The notes under the pieces: generated by a model
Told to the model about the DNA's origin: nothing
Databases searched by the model: none
Seen by the model: only the letters and a program-made list of their open reading frames with translations
Assembly: GCA_025041175.1 (NCBI GenBank)
Contig: JAKCFJ010000002.1
Location: forward strand, 558,001 to 622,000
DNA: 64,000 nucleotides
DNA from: Halobacteriales archaeon YIM A00010
Lineage (GTDB): Archaea > Halobacteriota > Halobacteria > Halobacteriales > Haloarculaceae
Direction: 5' to 3'
Shown here: piece by piece, positions 35,083 through 44,001 of the stretch
Layout of the letters: the number at the start of each line of letters is the position of its first letter
Numbering within the stretch: the stretch's first letter is position 1
Position numbers and translations under genes: made by a program

Positions 35083-35447
35083 TGACTATGAACGAGTCCA
35101 GCGCAAATCAACAGCCAAAACTACGCGAAACGGTTGATGAGAGCACGCTATTTTCACTTCTCGGGAGAGCACATACCTTAGCAATCCTTAACGAGTTTGT
35201 TATTAGAGACAGGCAGTCATTCCGTTTTAACGAGCTTCAAGATTCGCTCGCTCTTTCCCCGAATACGTTGTCTCGACGACTCGATGAACTCGTTGAAGTC
35301 GGGTTTCTTGAGCGAACACAGCACGACGAAATCCCACCACGAGTAGAATATGAGGACACAGAAATGGTAGCCGGTCTCACACCCGTTTTTCAAGAGTTGG
35401 CAACTTGGATGGAGCGCTACGGAGCAGACCAACTTGAGTGTTCCTGA
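35082..35447 (+). CDS. HxlR-family winged-helix regulator
   Basis: A 121-aa MarR/HxlR-type DNA-binding protein. It has the usual HxlR order: LLGRAHTLAILNEFV (~28-42), recognition region FNELQDSLALSPNTLSRRLD (~51-70), and wing FLERTQHDEIPPRVEYEDTE (~77-96). HxlR proteins often repress adjacent oxidoreductase genes in response to electrophiles or redox change. Here the divergent neighbour is the reductase-HTH fusion. A palindrome at its own start suggests autoregulation. Confidence 0.88.
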   Translation: MTMNESSANQQPKLRETVDESTLFSLLGRAHTLAILNEFVIRDRQSFRFNELQDSLALSPNTLSRRLDELVEVGFLERTQHDEIPPRVEYEDTEMVAGLTPVFQELATWMERYGADQLECS

Positions 35448-36068
35448 GATTCAGTAGTTCACAAGGTCGTTCGTTGATATCTGTTCGAAAATCGGTGATA
35501 AAGTTCGAGGGAGCTTTGGCCACTCTCTCAGTGACTGAGAAGGTTTCCGTGCTGAATAGACACCCTGTATTCAGCACGATTCGCTGGGCAACACCTGACA
35601 CCGGTAGAAACTCAGCGCCCATTTCGAAAATCTACTGAACAGTTGAACCATCCAGAACCTTCTAAATGAAAATATGGTAGACTCACATCGTATGCATTGA
35701 GACGACTAGTCTCAACTACCCCACCAAAGGGAAGATCCAGAGATTCGGAGGATGGCTATCTACAAACCACCTCTTTGCTTATGAATCAGCTCAAGGGGAA
35801 CACTGTGCCGATTAGCAGCTTGGATTCATAGAAATTTTTATATATGGTCGATTGAACTACTTCGGTAACAATCGATTCGTTAGGTTAACGCTGCTATCGA
35901 TGCAGTAGACGATTCGGATCGGCTCACATCGATGTTCTCCGCTTGTTCACACACCACTGGCAGTGTGAGCGACTGCTGCGCTCAGTGACCAGCGAGAAAG
36001 GATTAGAGCATTAGAACGAAACGCTCAAATATTCAGTGCTCGTAGACGAACGTGGAAGGAGCGACAAT
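35448..36068. other. Gene-free region with promoter of the ABC exporter
   Basis: About 620 nt without a convincing gene. It contains the second ~57-nt dispersed repeat (35721-35777), a strong TATA-like TTTTTATATATGG (~35836-35848) far upstream of the exporter, and a CACAC/GTGTG inverted pair (~35949-35968). A Shine-Dalgarno-like GGAAGGAGCG lies just before the ATPase ATG at 36069, unusual among the leaderless genes here. The exporter is probably transcribed with a ~200-nt leader. Confidence 0.4.
35721..35777. repeat. Dispersed ~57-nt repeat, copy 2
   Basis: Counterpart of 31376-31432, sharing CACCAAAG and TTCGGAGGATGG with small differences. Same orientation. Function unknown. Confidence 0.4.
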
Positions 36069-37064
36069 ATGGCCACAATCCAGCTGAGCGGGCTGACGAA
36101 GTACTACGGCGAGACCCGAGGGATCGAAGATGTCTCGCTCACGGTCGAGGAGGGTGAGGTGTTCGGCTTTCTTGGGCCGAACGGAGCGGGCAAGTCGACC
36201 ACGATCCGCACCCTGATGGGGTTTCAATCACCAACTGAGGGAGGGGCAACAGTCCTTGGATACGATGTCCGTGATGAACGCGACGTGATCGAGATGAAAC
36301 AACGAGTCGGCTACCTGTCGAGTGATCCCGCATTCAATGAACACGTCACTGGCCAACGCTTACTCGACTATCACGCGTCACTCGAACACGACGAGCGCAG
36401 CGAGACACTCCTCTCATTGTTCGAGCCGCCGATGGACCGGAAAATCCGTGAGTACTCGCGCGGAAATAAGCAGAAACTCGCCATCGTCCTCGCGTTCATG
36501 CACGATCCCGATCTCATAATCATGGACGAACCAACCTCAGGACTCGACCCACTCCTTCAAGATCGCTTCTTGGAGTTCATCCGCGCTGAACAGGCCCGCG
36601 GGAAGACGGTGTTTTTCTCCTCGCATATCCTGAGCGAGGTCCGGAAAGTCTGTAACCGTGTGGGCATCATCCGTGATGGCCACCTCGTGGAAGTCGAAGC
36701 GGTCGAGACGTTGCTGGATCGCGGCGGTAAGGAGGTGCGGGTTCACGTCGCCGAGACGGTCGATGCGGGCGATTTTGCCATCGACGGTGCCCACGACATC
36801 GACGTCTCTGGTGGAGAGGATCACTCCGCACAGACGGTCGAGACCGATAGCAGTGGTGCATGGACGGACGGTGGTGACGCACCTGGCTCTGACGCCACCA
36901 CAAGTTACGGAACGAGCGTCAGCTTCACCTACACCAGCGCATACGACGCCCTGCTTTCGCACCTGCTTGAGTACACGATCATCAACCTCGACATCGAGGA
37001 AGCGCCCCTGGAGGACGTGTTCATGCGCTTCTACGGCGACAGAGGAGATGAGACCGATGTTTGA
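36069..37064 (+). CDS. ABC-2 type exporter ATPase (module 2)
   Basis: A 331-aa ATPase of the DrrA/CcmA-like ABC-2 class. Walker A GPNGAGKST (~36-44), a Q-loop region near VGYLSSDP where Gln is not seen, signature YSRGNKQK (~131-138; Ser-Arg-Gly instead of Ser-Gly-Gly), Walker B LIIMDEPTSGLD and switch SSHILSE. The C-terminal third holds a Gly/Ser/Asp-rich insertion (~250-285) before the last strand. The ATG at 36069 has a GGAG-type ribosome site. It overlaps the permease gene by 8 nt. It powers export of an unknown compound. Confidence 0.93.
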   Translation: MATIQLSGLTKYYGETRGIEDVSLTVEEGEVFGFLGPNGAGKSTTIRTLMGFQSPTEGGATVLGYDVRDERDVIEMKQRVGYLSSDPAFNEHVTGQRLLDYHASLEHDERSETLLSLFEPPMDRKIREYSRGNKQKLAIVLAFMHDPDLIIMDEPTSGLDPLLQDRFLEFIRAEQARGKTVFFSSHILSEVRKVCNRVGIIRDGHLVEVEAVETLLDRGGKEVRVHVAETVDAGDFAIDGAHDIDVSGGEDHSAQTVETDSSGAWTDGGDAPGSDATTSYGTSVSFTYTSAYDALLSHLLEYTIINLDIEEAPLEDVFMRFYGDRGDETDV

Positions 37065-37848
37065 GATCACGCGCTACGAGGTCGAACGCCGAGAGGTGGG
37101 CACTGCCGCGCTCGTCGTCGGGCTGGCGGTGACCGCAGCGCTGTTTGTAGCGTTCGCGCCGAGCGTCGTCACACAGGCCAACCTCGAGATGACGCAAGTT
37201 TTCCCCGAGACGCTACGAAGGGCATTAGACATAACGGCGATGAGTAGCCTCGCGGGCTTTCTCGCCGCCGAACTCTACAATTTCATCTGGGTCATTCTGC
37301 TCGGGATGTATGTCGCCTACAGTGCGGGGGCGCTGATCGCAGCGGATGTCGAGACAGACCGCATGGAGACATTGCTTGCGAGACCGGTCTCGCGCGCGAA
37401 GGTCGTCAGAGAGAAGTTCCTGGCGTTGCTCGTGCCGATCCTCGCCGCGAACGTCGTCGCTGGAGGCGTTGTCTACTCGGGCGCGACGATGATTAACATC
37501 GATGCGTCGCTCACATTCGCCGATGTCGTTGCGGTCCACGCGCTCTCGATTCCGTATCTGCTGTGCTGTGCGGCAATCGGACTTGGCTGTTCAGTCCTCT
37601 TCGGTCGCGGAAGTACTGCTCAGCGGGTAGCGATGGCTCTGATCTTCGCGTTATTCCTGTTCGAAGCGGGCGTGGGACTCAGCGACTACGCCTGGCTCGG
37701 CGCGATCGCTCCCATGCGGTACTATCACCCGACGGCGATCATGGTTCATAACGCATATGATGTCGTCGGGGGAGTGATTCTCCTTGGTGCAACAATCGTG
37801 GTGGTCGGGGCGAGCGAATGGTGGTTCCGTCGGACGGACCTCTCATGA
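37057..37848 (+). CDS. ABC-2 type exporter permease (module 2)
   Basis: A 263-aa membrane protein with six hydrophobic segments (approx. 18-36, 65-95, 120-145, 155-180, 185-205, 235-255) and the TDRMETLLARPVSRAKVVREKF cytoplasmic loop typical of ABC-2 permeases. The ATG lies inside the 3' end of the ATPase gene. It forms the exporter with that ATPase. The following TetR and RPH-like genes suggest a resistance or detoxification module. Confidence 0.9.
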   Translation: MFEITRYEVERREVGTAALVVGLAVTAALFVAFAPSVVTQANLEMTQVFPETLRRALDITAMSSLAGFLAAELYNFIWVILLGMYVAYSAGALIAADVETDRMETLLARPVSRAKVVREKFLALLVPILAANVVAGGVVYSGATMINIDASLTFADVVAVHALSIPYLLCCAAIGLGCSVLFGRGSTAQRVAMALIFALFLFEAGVGLSDYAWLGAIAPMRYYHPTAIMVHNAYDVVGGVILLGATIVVVGASEWWFRRTDLS

Positions 37849-37998
37849 TCACGACGCTGAGCCGAGTGAGGCGATCGACCGACCGGACAGCCACGAAAAA
37901 CTGGCCGCCGTCCCACTCACCGAGCCACCGACCACTCAGCGGCGAGCGAGTAACGAGTAACCCAACAGTTCAACAACTGATCAATCATTACACAACCC

Positions 37999-38652
37999 AT
38001 GCGAGCTTTCACTGATGCAGAACGAGAGCGGATTCGTCAGCAACTCCGCGATAGAGGGCGCGAGCTGTTCGCCCGCTATGGAGTACGCAAGACAACGATG
38101 ACAGACTTGTTAGAGCCAATTGAGATTGGCACCGGCACGTTTTATCAGTTCTATGACTCCAAAGAAGCGCTCTACCTCGAAATTCTTGAGGCGTACGGTG
38201 AGGAATTCGTCCCCCGGTTACTGGAGAATTCCTTTGAGGCGCACGACGATCCGGAAGCGGCGATTACGGCGTTTCTCGAGAAGGTTATGGATGAATACGA
38301 ATCGAATCCACTCTTCAACCAGATCTTCGTCGAGGACACCTACGACCGGCTGCGGGCGAAGTACTCGGACGATGAAGTTGCAGAGGAACGTGAGGAACAG
38401 ATCGAACCCATCCTGCCGTATATCAAGCAGTGGTACGACGACGGGCAGGTGACTGGGCCCGATCCGGAGACGATTGCGTACACGCTCCGGGCTGTTACCC
38501 TTCTTCCATACAATAAAGAGCACATCAACGACGACCGCTATCCAGCGATCCGGGACACACTCATTGCGACCGTCGCGGCTGGGATGACCGACGGAATCGA
38601 TAGAACCAACGGAACTGACGGAACTACTCCCCCGGAGGACGTCCATGGGTGA
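37999..38652 (+). CDS. TetR-family regulator (module 2)
   Basis: A 217-aa regulator. The N-terminal HTH (~10-55) shows the TetR pattern RELFARYGVRKTTMTDL then GTGTFYQFYDSKEALYLEIL. The remainder is an all-helical ligand-binding domain with no assignable ligand. Its last codons overlap the start of the RPH-like gene (ATGGGTGA), so the two are translationally coupled. It likely represses the exporter/RPH module until an inducer binds. A 150-nt gap separates it from the permease gene. Confidence 0.92.
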   Translation: MRAFTDAERERIRQQLRDRGRELFARYGVRKTTMTDLLEPIEIGTGTFYQFYDSKEALYLEILEAYGEEFVPRLLENSFEAHDDPEAAITAFLEKVMDEYESNPLFNQIFVEDTYDRLRAKYSDDEVAEEREEQIEPILPYIKQWYDDGQVTGPDPETIAYTLRAVTLLPYNKEHINDDRYPAIRDTLIATVAAGMTDGIDRTNGTDGTTPPEDVHG

Positions 38653-41359
38653 GACCGAAGATATCCAGGTGGAAGGGCCATACGTCGTCGGATTCGACGA
38701 CGCTGGGGCAACGGAGCGTGCGCTCGTCGGTGGCAAGGGTGCGAACCTGGCGCAGCTTGTTGGTGCTGGCCTGCCGGTGCCACCAGGCTTTTGTGTTACG
38801 ACGGCTGCGTATGAGGTCCTGATCGACGAGCCGATCATCGAGGACGCAATCAACGAGCTCGCAGCCCTCGATCCGACGGACACGGCGGCGATCGCGGACA
38901 CGGGTGCCGCCCTCCGGGCTCGGATCCAGGACTGTGATGTCCCCGACGAGATACGAGAGGCGATCGAGCGTGCGCTCGATTCGACAGCGAACGATACAGA
39001 GGCCGTGTATGCCATCCGGTCGAGTGCGACCGCCGAAGACCTCCCCGAGGCGTCGTTTGCGGGCCAACAGGAAACATTCCTCAATGTCCACAGAGAGGAG
39101 ATCACAGACCGAGTTCGTGCCTGCATGGCGAGTCTGTTTACCGACCGCGCGATCGCCTACCGAGCCAGAAACGATATCCCGCACGAGGAGGTAGCGATTG
39201 CGGTCGTCGTTCAACGGATGATCACCCCCGACGTGTCGGGCATCCTCTTCACCGCAGACCCACAAACGGGCAACCGGCACATTGCATCCATCGATGCCGG
39301 ACTCGGACTCGGCGAAGCACTCGTCTCCGGTGAGGTGACCGCCGACAACGTTCGGGTCGATACGCGGACCGGCGAGGTGCTCGACTACGAGAGTGGCGAC
39401 CAGCAGGTCGCGGTTCGCCCGCTTCCCGAGGGCGGCACCGAGACAGTCGAGCTCTCCCAGGAAGAACGCGCGTCCCACGTCCTCTCCGATGAGCAGATCC
39501 AGACCCTCGTAGAGTTCGGCAAGGAGATCGAAGCGCTGTTCGAGTGTCCTCAGGATATCGAATGGTGTCTCGCCGACGGCGAGTTCTCGATCGTGCAGGC
39601 ACGGCCGATCACGTCTCTGTTCCCCCTGCCGTCACCTGCCCCAGCGGACGATCGACTGCACGTCTACCTCAGCATAGGTCATGCCCAAGCCTTTCCCGAA
39701 GCGATGCCACCACTCGTCAGAGATATCTGGCGGACTTACACGCACACGTTGTTGGGACTAAACACTGATTCGCGATTCGTCGTCGAAGCCGGTGGGCGGA
39801 TCTATGTGGATCTGACGCCATTTTTACGGAGCAATACCGTTCGCCAGCGGCTGCTGGACCTGCTGTCAACGATGAGTGAACCGGCGGCAGCCGGTCTCGA
39901 CGACCTGTTGACCCGACGCGAGGAGGCGTTCCGCGATGGTCGTGGCTGGTTCGAAACAATCGCAATGGGACCCACGCTCGTGGGTGCGGCTTGGACAGGC
40001 GCGAAGACGGGTCTTCCACTCATCCGGAAATATATTGATGGGTTCGGTGGAGCGTTCAGTGGCGAGCCAACCCCAGAGCGCGAGGAAGACCTGTGGGATG
40101 CGTGTGGGCGACAGCTCGCAGCGCAGATGCGCGCACCCGAGACGCCCGCTGACCGTGCTCGCGCTGCCTTCGACCTGCTTACTACCGAGACCCTGGTCAG
40201 TGCCATCCCGCGCATGGGTCCGTTGGTCGCTGCCTTCGCAGTGGGTGGGTGGCTCCAGCGACGGTTCCCGGTCGCGCCAGAGGATGTCAACGCCGTTGGC
40301 AGGGGCTTTCCGAACGAACTGGTGACGCGCATCAATCTCGGCCTGGGTGATCTCGCAGATGTGGCCCGCGACCATCCCGCAGTTGCCGACGCGCTCCAAG
40401 ACGAGCAATCGCTCGAAGAGATCGAAGCCGTCAAGGGCGGTGAGGCGTTCGTGGCCGCCTTCGACGACTATCTCGATGAATTCGGCCACCGTGCGACTGG
40501 CGAACTCGACGTCAGCAGGCCACGGTGGCGGGACGATCCATCAGGATTGCTTGCGACGGTTCGCGCGAACCTCGAACATGGAGAGGCTGGCGAACACCAC
40601 GAACATCTTCAGCAACTCATTGCCGACGCAGAGGCAGCAGCCGACCGACTCTGCCGACAGGTCAATCACGGACTGTTCGGCCCTGTTCGAACGCGTATCG
40701 TTCGCCGCCTCATCCGGACGTATCGCGGCTACGTCCAGACCCGAGAGTACCCGAAACAGGGCTTCGCTCACGTGTTTGCGGCGTGGCACGAGACACTCCT
40801 CGCCGCTGGCGAGACTCTCGCTGCTGAGGGACAGCTGCATACTCCCGAGGATGTCTGGTTCCTCCGGAAGGACGAGCTGTTCGCCGCGCTGGACGGTGCA
40901 CCACTCACGGTGGATATCGCAGCCCGGCGTGCCGAATTCGAGCGCCACGCGTCGATGGACGCGCCACCGCTGCTAACGAGCGAGGGGGAAGCGCCGAGCG
41001 CCCGCGTCGAGCGGGCAGATCTCCCCGAGGGGGTGCTTGCTGGAACCGGCGTCTCGGGCGGCGTGGTTGAGGGTCCTGCTCGCGTGATCCGCGACCCTTC
41101 TGAGGCGACCATCGAGAAGGGCGAAATTCTCATCGCCCCCTCGTCGGACCCTGGGTGGACGCCGCTGTTTTTGAACGCGGCGGGCATGGTCGTTGAAGTC
41201 GGCGGGCGTATCAGTCACGGTGCGCTCGTCGCGCGCGAATACGGCCTGCCAGCGGTCGTGTCGGTGTCCGAAGCCACTCAGCGCATCGAGACCGGCCAAC
41301 GGGTTCGGGTGGACGGAACACAAGGGACCGTTGAGATCATCGAGGATGACAATGAGTGA
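38645..41359 (+). CDS. Rifampicin-phosphotransferase-like enzyme, paralogue 2
   Basis: A 904-aa intact protein with the same three-part layout as paralogue 1. ATP-binding domain: GGKGANLAQL, RSSATAEDLPEASFAGQQE, SGILFTADPQTGNRH. Middle substrate domain: starts at IGHAQAFPEAMPPL (~345) and includes RATGELDVSRPRWRDDPSG (~625). C-terminal swivelling His domain: ISHGALVAREYGLPAVV. All catalytic elements look present, including the phosphorylatable His. Overlap with the TetR gene and the upstream ABC-2 exporter indicate a drug/metabolite inactivation-plus-efflux module. The product name PEP synthase, often given to such proteins, does not fit the domain order. Confidence 0.9.
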   Translation: MGETEDIQVEGPYVVGFDDAGATERALVGGKGANLAQLVGAGLPVPPGFCVTTAAYEVLIDEPIIEDAINELAALDPTDTAAIADTGAALRARIQDCDVPDEIREAIERALDSTANDTEAVYAIRSSATAEDLPEASFAGQQETFLNVHREEITDRVRACMASLFTDRAIAYRARNDIPHEEVAIAVVVQRMITPDVSGILFTADPQTGNRHIASIDAGLGLGEALVSGEVTADNVRVDTRTGEVLDYESGDQQVAVRPLPEGGTETVELSQEERASHVLSDEQIQTLVEFGKEIEALFECPQDIEWCLADGEFSIVQARPITSLFPLPSPAPADDRLHVYLSIGHAQAFPEAMPPLVRDIWRTYTHTLLGLNTDSRFVVEAGGRIYVDLTPFLRSNTVRQRLLDLLSTMSEPAAAGLDDLLTRREEAFRDGRGWFETIAMGPTLVGAAWTGAKTGLPLIRKYIDGFGGAFSGEPTPEREEDLWDACGRQLAAQMRAPETPADRARAAFDLLTTETLVSAIPRMGPLVAAFAVGGWLQRRFPVAPEDVNAVGRGFPNELVTRINLGLGDLADVARDHPAVADALQDEQSLEEIEAVKGGEAFVAAFDDYLDEFGHRATGELDVSRPRWRDDPSGLLATVRANLEHGEAGEHHEHLQQLIADAEAAADRLCRQVNHGLFGPVRTRIVRRLIRTYRGYVQTREYPKQGFAHVFAAWHETLLAAGETLAAEGQLHTPEDVWFLRKDELFAALDGAPLTVDIAARRAEFERHASMDAPPLLTSEGEAPSARVERADLPEGVLAGTGVSGGVVEGPARVIRDPSEATIEKGEILIAPSSDPGWTPLFLNAAGMVVEVGGRISHGALVAREYGLPAVVSVSEATQRIETGQRVRVDGTQGTVEIIEDDNE

Positions 41360-41399
41360 GTCAGAACCCAGTATCGATGAGAGGCTTTAGCTGAATTGC

Positions 41400-41860
41400 A
41401 GGCGCTAAGCCCCCTTCCTCAACCACGAGCGAAGCGAGTGGTAGGGAGGGGATACAGCGCCGTCTTTGCTTGTTTTCCGGTTAATTCGACAGACTTACGA
41501 CCTCATCTGTGCAATGAGGTAGTAAGACGCTCACCACATGCCGTCCGATGTTGGCAACGTCGTTCGAAAGACGCGACGCGTCTTTCGTGATGACGAAACG
41601 GCTTCGCCGTTTCGAACCATGACAAGAAGCGTGCGTCGGACAGGTGGCCCGAGTGTCGAACTGATAGGAGTGGGACACTCCGAATCCAACGCCTGCGGAG
41701 ACTGGGACCGCTACGCCCATCCCTGCGATGGGTGCAAGTCCTGTCGTGGAAACAGGAAGTCAAGGGAAATCGAAGATTTCCCGTATCCAGCAAATCGCTC
41801 CGCGATTTGCGCGACTCCGACCTCAACAAAGGCGCGAAGCGCCGGAGTAGGTCGGGGTAG
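41400..41860 (+). mobile_element. IS200/IS605-type debris (TnpB tail) with hairpins
   Basis: At ~41671-41856 one frame reads like the low-complexity tail of haloarchaeal TnpB/OrfB proteins (TPAETGTATP, then ASPVVETGSQGKSK) and ends TAG. The flanks hold several perfect hairpins: CGAAAGACGCG with CGCGTCTTTCG (41569-41591), CGAAACGGC with GCCGTTTCG (41595-41615), and GGGAAATC with GATTTCCC near 41765. These would suit a decayed single-strand transposon end. The rest of the element is absent. Confidence 0.5.
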
Positions 41861-42463
41861 TTCACCGACGAAGAGCGTGCCGATATTCGTGAGAATATTG
41901 TTGAAACTGGTCGTGACTTAGTCAGTACACTCGGTCCAGCAAAAACGACTGTCAAAGATATCACTGATCGAGTTGGAATTGCAAAGAGTACGTTTCACGT
42001 ATTTTTCGGCACGAAAGCGAAGTTATACTACGAGATTTTTCTCCGTGTACGGGGCGAATTCCTTTCTCGGGTGAGGCAAAAACTGGCAGACATTGCTGAT
42101 GCCGAAGCTGGCTTGACTTAATTATTCCAGATATATGAATCGAGTATTAAAAACAACCAGTTGTTACAGAAGACAATTGTTGAGTGCGATAAGACGTTCA
42201 TTCGCGGTATCCCTGAGCAAACGATTCGACAGCATCGCCAAGAGACGAGGGACCAAATTCACGTCTTCATCAAGACGTGGCAGACAGCCGGTGAGATGAG
42301 AGCCCTTCCCACTGACGTGTTCTTTGGCGTGATGCGGGCACTGGCGTTCATAACGCTGTATCTCGCCGATATGGCTGTCTACGCTCCGTTCACTCGGCCG
42401 ATGGACGATCTGCGATGCTATCGAGCCACTGTTCGAGTTTCTTGTGCGGCGGTGGTCCGGTGA
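41861..42463 (+). pseudogene. Broken TetR-family regulator
   Basis: The frame begins directly after IS debris with FTDEERADIRENIVETGRD and an intact TetR HTH (TTVKDITDRVGIAKSTFHVFF). It is interrupted by a TAA at 42119-42121 after AEAGLT, then resumes in the same frame (LFQIYESSIKNN). A further frameshift near 42412 leads to an IEPLFEFLVRR-like ending in another frame. No start codon remains. Three lesions make it non-functional. It converges on and overlaps the symporter gene. Confidence 0.8.
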
Positions 42464-43823
42464 GAAGGCTAACCCCAACGAAGAGGAGGAGACTTGCCCC
42501 GAGCCCATACAGAATTGGACGATTCGAACCGAAGCCGTAGAGTGCCATGCTTGCGATGATAACGACGGAACTCCCGAGTATTGAGGACACTGCTCCCTGC
42601 CATGTTGCGCCGTGCCAGAAGAATGCGGCCATCAAGGGAACAAAAATTGCACCTGTCAACAGGTTATACGCGAGCGTGAGTGCGTTGACCACGTCTCCGA
42701 TGAGGACTGCCGCCCCTATCATGCCGACACCAAGGACGAGAATCGCGATGCGGGAAATCCGGGTATACGTCCCTTCATCGGCATCAGGGTCGATGAATCG
42801 ACGGTAGATGTCGTTCGTGAAGAGTGTACTGGAGGCAAGCAACGCGGAGTCTGCGGTCGACATCATCGCGGAGATGAAGCCTGCAAGGATGAGTCCAGAA
42901 AGACCGACAGGAACGATTTCGAGGATCATCCGCGGCAGTGCGAGATCTGGGTTCTGAAATGCGGGAAATAACACCAGTGCAATCATCCCGAGCAACGCGG
43001 TGGCGATCCCGTAAACGACAGCGTACGCCCCTGTAGCAATATTGCCAATTCGTGCTGTGTCGGGACTATCAGCAGTGAAAACCCGTTGCCAGATATCCTG
43101 GCCGATCATTATTCCTAAAAAGTACAGCAGAAAATAGCTGACGATCGTATCAATACCGATGCCAGTTGAACTGAAATATGACGGGTCGAGTTCGGCTTGA
43201 AGCCCGGAGAGCCCTCCGACCTCGAGAAGGCCGAGTGGCAAGGCGAACACGAAGACGCCTACAGTCATGACGACCCATTGGAGAAAGTCGGTAATCGTAA
43301 CCGAGAACATCCCACCCAAAGCGGTGTAACCGATAACGATGATTCCGGAAGCGACGATCATGCTGTTCAGACTGTAGTCAAAGAGTGCCGTAAGCACTGT
43401 CCCGATGGATATGACCTGCGTAATCGCGATGGTAAGCGCGTACACCCCCGCAACGACTGCCCCGACTGTCGCCGAATATTTGTCGAACCGTCGTTCGAGT
43501 ATCTCACCAAGTGTGTACGCTTTTAGATTGGCAAGTTGAGTCGAAATCAGCAAACCGACTGCGGCCACGCCCAAGCCGAGCCAAACAACGAGCCACGCGC
43601 CTGAAACTCCGTATTGGTAGCCCAGTCCACCACCGCCGATAGTGGATGCACCGCCGAGGATAACTGCCGACATGACCGGCACGTACATCCAAAGTGGGAT
43701 GTTCCGGCCCGCGACAAGATAGTCGTCGAGAGTATCTGACCGATGGTAACCCCAGTACCCGACCCCTACCATGCCGAGCATATATAGGACTAGTATGGTA
43801 ACGTCAATGCCTACCAATGACAT
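42390..43823 (-). CDS. Sodium:solute symporter (SSS family)
   Basis: A 477-aa polytopic transporter. The ATG at 43823 fits a TATA box (AAGTATAGAC on the minus strand, ~43841-43850). About 13 membrane segments are visible, with the SSS landmarks GYWGYHRSDTLDDYLVAGR (~20-38), GGGGLGYQYGVSG (~63-75) and the sodium-site helix region ISAMMSTADSALLASSTLF (~325-343). It imports an organic solute, probably nitrogenous given the neighbours. A GGAA-N6-TTCC palindrome overlaps its start, and an NrpR-like regulator gene lies 179 nt upstream on the same strand. Confidence 0.92.
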   Translation of the reverse strand: MSLVGIDVTILVLYMLGMVGVGYWGYHRSDTLDDYLVAGRNIPLWMYVPVMSAVILGGASTIGGGGLGYQYGVSGAWLVVWLGLGVAAVGLLISTQLANLKAYTLGEILERRFDKYSATVGAVVAGVYALTIAITQVISIGTVLTALFDYSLNSMIVASGIIVIGYTALGGMFSVTITDFLQWVVMTVGVFVFALPLGLLEVGGLSGLQAELDPSYFSSTGIGIDTIVSYFLLYFLGIMIGQDIWQRVFTADSPDTARIGNIATGAYAVVYGIATALLGMIALVLFPAFQNPDLALPRMILEIVPVGLSGLILAGFISAMMSTADSALLASSTLFTNDIYRRFIDPDADEGTYTRISRIAILVLGVGMIGAAVLIGDVVNALTLAYNLLTGAIFVPLMAAFFWHGATWQGAVSSILGSSVVIIASMALYGFGSNRPILYGLGASLLLFVGVSLLTGPPPHKKLEQWLDSIADRPSAE

Positions 43824-43840
43824 GGAAATATGTTTCCATG
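43821..43840. promoter_or_regulatory. NrpR-type operator at the symporter start
   Basis: CATGGAAATATGTTTCCATG: arms CATGGAAA/TTTCCATG around TATG, containing GGAA-N6-TTCC, the half-site arrangement known for the archaeal nitrogen repressor NrpR. It lies between the TATA box and start codon of the symporter, where binding would block transcription. An NrpR-like gene is adjacent. Confidence 0.65.
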
Positions 43841-44001
43841 GTCTATACTTAAAACCACCGACATTGATGTTTTTCGGATCGTTCCAATACGATTTGGTTC
43901 CCGGAAAATCGATCGTTGATTGCGACTTCATGCAGACAAAAGCAAATGCACTGGGGGCTGTGACGATTCACTCGGCAACGTCGCCGAATCGACACCACTG
44001 G

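Noticed and set aside
38645-41359. Phosphoenolpyruvate synthase
   Set aside because: The phospho-His domain is at the C-terminus and no PEP-binding barrel follows; the order fits rifampicin phosphotransferase.
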